Below are positions 7,348 to 11,710 of a DNA stretch of 11,710 nucleotides, piece by piece. Both the position numbers and the translations under genes were made by a program. The stretch is taken from contig DDCS01000090.1 in assembly GCA_002335345.1 (NCBI GenBank), positions 1 to 11,710 of the forward strand, given 5' to 3'. The notes beneath the pieces are model-generated. The model worked only from the letters and a program-made list of their open reading frames with translations, did no database searches and was not told the origin of the DNA. The stretch's first letter is position 1. The number at the start of each line of letters is the position of its first letter. The stretch comes from Flavobacteriaceae bacterium UBA2000. Lineage in GTDB: Bacteria; Bacteroidota; Bacteroidia; Flavobacteriales; Flavobacteriaceae.

Positions 7348-9264
7348 ATGCGTCTATACACAACCCTTACGTTTATTTTAATGTCTTATGTGGTTATCGC
7401 CCAACCGTGTTCCGCAGGAATGGCAGGAGGATACCCCTGCGATGGCTATGACCTCTTATCTCATATCCCGCTTTCTACCTTTAATGCGGGTTCAGCCAAT
7501 GACTCTTGGGGTTGGACAGACCCACAAACCGGAAAGGAATACTCCTTGGTCGGCCTGAACAATGGAACGGCATTTGTCGACACCAGTGATCCAGTAAATC
7601 CAATTTATCTGGGAAAATTACCCACGCATACTCAATCCAGTTTGTGGCGCGACATTAAAGTGTATAACAATCATGCTTTCGTGGTGAGTGAAGCGAGTGG
7701 CCATGGGATGCAAGTCTTTGACCTAACACGTTTACGAAACGTGAGCAACCCGCCTGCAACCTTTACAGAAGACGCCCATTTTGACAACTTTGGGAGTGCA
7801 CACAATATCGTGATCAATGAGGCAACAGGTTATGCCTATGCTGTTGGCGCGAACACTTATAGTGGTGGGGCACATTTTATTAATATTCAGGATCCTTTAA
7901 ATCCAGTGGACGAAGGTGGCTATTCGGGAAGTGGTTACACCCATGATGCTCAAGTGGTCATTTACAATGGCCCAGACTCGGATTATCAAGGTCAAGAATT
8001 GTATTTCGGGAATAATGAAGATCGGGCAGTGGTTGTCGATGTAACAGACAAAGCGAATCCTGTATTTATTTCTGATTTTAACTACAGTAATGTGGATTAT
8101 ACCCACCAAGGTTGGTTAACGACAGACCAACGATATTTTATTATTGGGGATGAATTAGACGAGAGTAGTTTCGGATTTAACACGCGCTCGATCATCGCAG
8201 ATTATTCCGATCTGGACAATCCCGTTTTTCACGACGAGTATTTTGGAACCACTGCGGCTATTGATCACAACGGTTATGTCGTGGGCAATAAATATTATTT
8301 ATCAAGTTACACAGCCGGAATGCGTGTGATCGATATAAGTGGGATTGCAACCCCCGGGAGTCTCAATGAGTCTGGGTACTTTGATAGCTTTCCGAGCAAT
8401 AACAATACGAGTTTCAGTGGTGTATGGAATGTATATCCGTTTTTCAGCAGCGGAAACATTAATATCAATGATATAGACAACGGATTCTTTATGGTTCGTG
8501 CGTCGGTTAGCGGTACAGACACGACACCACCTGTCGCTGTGTGTGCTCCATATACAGCAACTCTAGATACCGCTGGAAATGTCACCATTACTGGAAGCAA
8601 TGTAGACGGTGGTTCCAGTGACAATAGTGGTTTTTATTCAACTACGGTAAGCCCAAATATTTTTAGCTGTGCGGATGTTGGCGCTCCGATAACCGTTACC
8701 CTTACCGTGTCTGATGTTGCTGGAAATTCCAGTACGTGTACCACTGAAGTTATTGTCGTTGACAACAGCCTTCCGACAATCAGTTGTCCTGGAGATATGA
8801 CTGATAATCCCGAACCTGGATCTAGTTTTTTCACCATGCCAAACTATATTTCCGCAGGGGGTGTAGTGGCCGCAGATAATTGTGATGTCGTAAGTCTTAC
8901 GCAAACGCCACCAGCTGGAGCACAGCTGTCTTTGGGGTCGTATACCATCGTTTTTGAGGCCACAGATCCTTCAGGAAATACAAACAGCTGTAGTTTTGCT
9001 TTAACTGTTGAAGAATTAGGGGTCAATGACTATTTCGCGCAAGGATTGAGTATGAGCCCAAATCCAGCCAGTGATTTTGTTCGCCTAAGTTCAACCAATG
9101 GAACTATTGATCAAATTCAATTATATTCCATTACGGGAAAAACCATCGACCAAGGGTTTTCAATCACCACTGAAGGTGCTGATTTTAATGTCGCTGGACT
9201 TCAGGCAGGAATTTACTTTGTCACCATCAACAACACGGTCACTAAAAAATTAATCGTTCGCTAA
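7348..9264 (+). CDS. Choice-of-anchor B / LVIVD-repeat surface protein with two HYR-like modules and T9SS tail
   Basis: A 638-residue secreted protein. Residues 1-18 form a signal peptide, with likely cleavage before Gln19. A short segment with Cys21 and Cys31 follows, then a beta-propeller (about 45-385) of the choice-of-anchor B family with motifs such as AFVDTSDPVNPIYLGKL and MRVIDISGI. Seven evenly spaced blade-start motifs (W54, W100, H152, H199, H253, H307, W360) suggest seven blades. Residues 394-472 and 475-554 are two Ig-like modules. The second is a typical HYR domain (PTISCPGDM... ending SGNTNSCSF) and the first a diverged relative. Residues 567-638 form a type A T9SS sorting domain (SPNPASDFV, AGIYFVTI, KKLIVR), so outer-membrane export and surface attachment or release are predicted. 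It heads a likely three-gene operon; a close paralogue follows after 28 bases. The molecular function is unknown. Confidence 0.88.
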   Translation: MRLYTTLTFILMSYVVIAQPCSAGMAGGYPCDGYDLLSHIPLSTFNAGSANDSWGWTDPQTGKEYSLVGLNNGTAFVDTSDPVNPIYLGKLPTHTQSSLWRDIKVYNNHAFVVSEASGHGMQVFDLTRLRNVSNPPATFTEDAHFDNFGSAHNIVINEATGYAYAVGANTYSGGAHFINIQDPLNPVDEGGYSGSGYTHDAQVVIYNGPDSDYQGQELYFGNNEDRAVVVDVTDKANPVFISDFNYSNVDYTHQGWLTTDQRYFIIGDELDESSFGFNTRSIIADYSDLDNPVFHDEYFGTTAAIDHNGYVVGNKYYLSSYTAGMRVIDISGIATPGSLNESGYFDSFPSNNNTSFSGVWNVYPFFSSGNININDIDNGFFMVRASVSGTDTTPPVAVCAPYTATLDTAGNVTITGSNVDGGSSDNSGFYSTTVSPNIFSCADVGAPITVTLTVSDVAGNSSTCTTEVIVVDNSLPTISCPGDMTDNPEPGSSFFTMPNYISAGGVVAADNCDVVSLTQTPPAGAQLSLGSYTIVFEATDPSGNTNSCSFALTVEELGVNDYFAQGLSMSPNPASDFVRLSSTNGTIDQIQLYSITGKTIDQGFSITTEGADFNVAGLQAGIYFVTINNTVTKKLIVR

Positions 9265-9292
9265 CAACCCACCCACGACCAAAACTAACAGT

Positions 9293-10699
9293 ATGAAAAA
9301 ATTCAGTTTTATTATCGCCTTGCTCTCCTCAGCCACAATGATGGCGCAATTTCCTTGTGACGGTGGAAGTTCATTTGGATTCCCATGTGAGGGTTACTTT
9401 ATGCAATCTAAACTCTATTTATCTCAAATGTCCGCAGGTGACGGGAATGATTCATGGGGCTGGACTGATCCTACTAATGGCAAAGAATATGCCTTAGTCG
9501 GTCTCGATAATGGAACGGCGTTTATTGATATTTCTGACCCTGTTAACGTGGTTTACTTAGGGAAACTCCCCACCCATACTTCTCCGAGTATCTGGAGAGA
9601 CATCAAAGTGTATAACAATTATGCCTTTATCGTCAGTGAAGCTGGGGGACACGGGATGCAAGTCTTTGATTTGACCCGCCTTCGCAACGTGGCTAACCCG
9701 CCTGAGACGTTTACAGAAGATGCGCATTACAATGCCTTTGGCAGCGCCCACAATATCGTAATCAATGAAGAAACAGGCTTTGCCTATGCCGTTGGAACGG
9801 GCACCTATAATGGGGGGGCACATTTCATCAATATCACAAACCCATTGAACCCAACCCCTGCTGGGGGTTATTCTGATAGTGGATACACCCACGATGCTCA
9901 AGTCATTATTTACGACGGCCCCGATGCCGATTATCAAGGACAGGAAATCTATGTAGGGAGCAACGAAAATCAAGTGGTTATCGTGAACGTTACCAATAAG
10001 AATAATCCACAGCTTATTTCTACAATAAACTATGGCAGTGTAGATTACACGCACCAAAGTTGGCTAACCGAAGACAGAAGCTTTTTGCTCATCGGAGACG
10101 AGCTCGATGAAAATGCTTTTGGATTCAATACCCGTACCATTGTCGCCAATGTTGCGGACTTAGACAATCCGTTTTATTTCTTTCAATATTTTGGTAATAT
10201 CGCCTCAATTGATCACAATGGTTATGTAAAAGGAGATCGCTATTACCTGGCGAACTATAGTGGCGGTATGCGTGTTATCGATATTTCCAATATTGCCAAC
10301 CAGCAAATGACAGAGATAGGCTATTTTGATACCTTCCCAGCAAACGACAATGTAAACTTTAACGGGACTTGGAATGTTTATCCCTATTTCGCGAGTGGGA
10401 ATATCGTGATTTCGGGAGAAGGAGGATTCACTTTGGTAAAATCAGAAAATTTTGGTTTGGAAGATCAGGACATTCAAGCATTTACCCTGAGCCCGAACCC
10501 CGCAAATGACTTTGTTGTATTGCGCAGTCCCAGCACCCCGATAAATTCAATCGTGGTGCATAATCTTTTAGGGCAGGAAGTGCTCTCTTTAAATGGTTTT
10601 GATCAGCAAGAATTTAATCTAGATATCAGTCATTTGAATTCAGGGGTCTATATGATCACGATCAATAACCTGCAAACGCTAAAGCTCGTGGCAGAATAA
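9293..10699 (+). CDS. Choice-of-anchor B / LVIVD-repeat surface protein with T9SS tail (tandem paralogue)
   Basis: A 468-residue paralogue of the preceding gene. By hand alignment, residues 52-251 match residues 51-250 of the neighbour at 151 of 200 positions. Residues 1-18 form a signal peptide, cleaved before Gln19. Cys22 and Cys32 repeat the N-terminal cysteine pair. The propeller (about 46-384) keeps the same blade-start residues (W55, W101, H153, H200, H254, H308, W360). It joins almost directly to a T9SS type A sorting domain at 398-468 (LSPNPANDFV, SGVYMITI, LKLVAE). The HYR-like modules of the neighbour are absent. The product should be exported across the outer membrane. It has no Shine-Dalgarno sequence and no promoter box in the 28-base gap, so it is probably translated from the upstream transcript. 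The function is unknown. Confidence 0.88.
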   Translation: MKKFSFIIALLSSATMMAQFPCDGGSSFGFPCEGYFMQSKLYLSQMSAGDGNDSWGWTDPTNGKEYALVGLDNGTAFIDISDPVNVVYLGKLPTHTSPSIWRDIKVYNNYAFIVSEAGGHGMQVFDLTRLRNVANPPETFTEDAHYNAFGSAHNIVINEETGFAYAVGTGTYNGGAHFINITNPLNPTPAGGYSDSGYTHDAQVIIYDGPDADYQGQEIYVGSNENQVVIVNVTNKNNPQLISTINYGSVDYTHQSWLTEDRSFLLIGDELDENAFGFNTRTIVANVADLDNPFYFFQYFGNIASIDHNGYVKGDRYYLANYSGGMRVIDISNIANQQMTEIGYFDTFPANDNVNFNGTWNVYPYFASGNIVISGEGGFTLVKSENFGLEDQDIQAFTLSPNPANDFVVLRSPSTPINSIVVHNLLGQEVLSLNGFDQQEFNLDISHLNSGVYMITINNLQTLKLVAE

Positions 10700-10724
10700 C
10701 TTTTTATCCAAATTTGTCCCACTT

Positions 10725-11710
10725 ATGAAACGGTTTCTAACCTCATCAATTTTCTCATATCTAATCCTGGGAGGGGTGGTGATAGGCTGTAAATCAGACG
10801 ACGAAACACCCATTATTACTAATCCTCCAGCAGAATTCAACGGGACCCTAGCCTGGGTTGAAAGCTTTGGCGGCAGTGGGATTGACCAAGCCACAGGAGT
10901 GATAAGCACAGACGATGGTGCCTTTATGGTCGTTGGCTCTACCTATAGCAATGACGGGCACTTTACCGGCTTAAAATCAACCACAGATGCCGACTATTTT
11001 TTAATGCGCGTGCGCCCAGATGGTGGTGTAGATTGGACTAAGGTTTATGGTGGTGACGATGATGAATTAGCTACAGGAATTACGAAAACCAGTGATGGCG
11101 GATATGTGCTTGTCGGTTACAGCAGAAGCGATAACTGTTTTACGGGAAGTAACGGTGGTTTTCACGACTACTACATACTAAAGGTTGACGCGCAGGGCAA
11201 CGAAATTTGGTGTCAAAATTTTGGCTACCCGGGGAGTGATCAAGCCCAAAATATTATTGAAACTAGAGAAGGTGACCTTATGGTGACTGGGTTCTTTGAT
11301 GTTTCAGCCAGTGGCGGCCAAGGGAATGACGACAGAGAAAATGCAGGAACACTTCATGGCGTTGGCGAATACTGGGGGATCAAACTCGACGCAGATGGGC
11401 AATTCTTTTGGAAGCGCTACTTTGGCGGAAGCAATAATGATCGCAGCTATAATGTCATGCAAACCAATGATGGCGGCTTCGTAATTATTGGCGCTTCAGA
11501 AAGTGATGACTTTGACATTACCGACAGTAGAGGCAGTTATGATTATTGGGCTGTAAAACTCAGCGCTGAAGGTGATTTAGAGTGGACCAGGTCATTTGGT
11601 GGAAGTGAAATTGATATTGCTTACGATATAGCCACAACGCTCGACGGAAATTTTCTGATTGTCGGAGATGCCCGCAGCAATGATCAAGATGTCAGCACTA
11701 ACTACGGCAA
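10725..11710 (+). CDS. Predicted surface lipoprotein with beta-propeller-type repeats (3' end beyond window)
   Basis: An open reading frame starting at ATG 10725, 25 bases after the previous stop, and still open at the right edge (328 codons visible). Residues 1-21 form a lipoprotein signal ending in VVIGC, with Cys22 the predicted lipidated residue. KSDDE directly follows, resembling the acidic lipoprotein export signal that sends Bacteroidota lipoproteins to the cell surface. The rest is a tandem repeat starting at W44, W104, W162, W229 and W287, with period 58-67. The pattern is W-x3-FGGS-x2-D-x-A, then TxDGGFxVVGxSxSxD, then DYWxxKLxxxGxxxW. Such Trp/Gly/Asp repeats suggest beta-propeller blades, with further blades expected beyond the window. 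No catalytic motif is seen and I cannot name a function. Together with the two upstream genes it suggests a set of surface-exposed binding proteins. Confidence 0.82.
   Translation, partial: MKRFLTSSIFSYLILGGVVIGCKSDDETPIITNPPAEFNGTLAWVESFGGSGIDQATGVISTDDGAFMVVGSTYSNDGHFTGLKSTTDADYFLMRVRPDGGVDWTKVYGGDDDELATGITKTSDGGYVLVGYSRSDNCFTGSNGGFHDYYILKVDAQGNEIWCQNFGYPGSDQAQNIIETREGDLMVTGFFDVSASGGQGNDDRENAGTLHGVGEYWGIKLDADGQFFWKRYFGGSNNDRSYNVMQTNDGGFVIIGASESDDFDITDSRGSYDYWAVKLSAEGDLEWTRSFGGSEIDIAYDIATTLDGNFLIVGDARSNDQDVSTNYG

Noticed and set aside
9557..10057. 166-codon open frame on the minus strand inside the second choice-of-anchor B gene
   Set aside because: It is antisense to a clearly coding frame and has no family features or initiation signals. 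The openness follows from the codon usage of the real gene.
11296..11484. Plus-strand open frame near the right edge with a Met-rich translation
   Set aside because: It lies in another frame of the repeat lipoprotein, whose own frame is open from 10725 to the edge with regular repeats.

Overview
The window looks like chromosome from a member of the Bacteroidota, most likely a (marine) flavobacterium. The evidence is threefold: C-terminal type IX secretion (T9SS) sorting domains, promoter boxes of the TAnnTTTG type with almost no Shine-Dalgarno sequences, and a diheme cytochrome b558-type succinate dehydrogenase. The genus cannot be fixed from sequence reading alone.

Positions 1-1043 (minus strand) hold the start of a succinate dehydrogenase operon: a well-formed promoter, sdhC (membrane cytochrome b), then sdhA (flavoprotein), which runs off the left edge. 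Upstream on the same strand (1118-3958) is a large exported protein built from BNR/Asp-box repeats, of the sortilin/VPS10-like propeller type. Divergent from it, on the plus strand, are an aminopeptidase P (pepP, 4096-5388) and, 24 bases later, an alpha/beta hydrolase (5413-6177). The hydrolase ends inside the 3' end of the convergent thiL gene (thiamine-monophosphate kinase, 6127-7191), with a 51-base tail-to-tail overlap.

From 7348 to the right edge, three plus-strand genes lie 25-28 bases apart and look like one operon for cell-surface beta-propeller proteins. The first two are tandem paralogues of the choice-of-anchor B / LVIVD-repeat family, both with signal peptides and T9SS sorting tails. 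The first also carries two HYR/Ig-like modules that the second lacks. The third, cut by the right edge, is a predicted lipoprotein with a surface-export-like acidic stretch after the lipid cysteine and at least five propeller-type repeats.

The left two thirds is ordinary metabolism (TCA cycle/respiration, peptide turnover, thiamine cofactor). The right third is the least understood part. It contains no RNA gene, CRISPR array, insertion sequence or clear hairpin terminator that I could see, and no stretch longer than about 160 bases lacks a gene. I did not find a convincing wholly new system. The best candidate for closer study is the surface-propeller operon.
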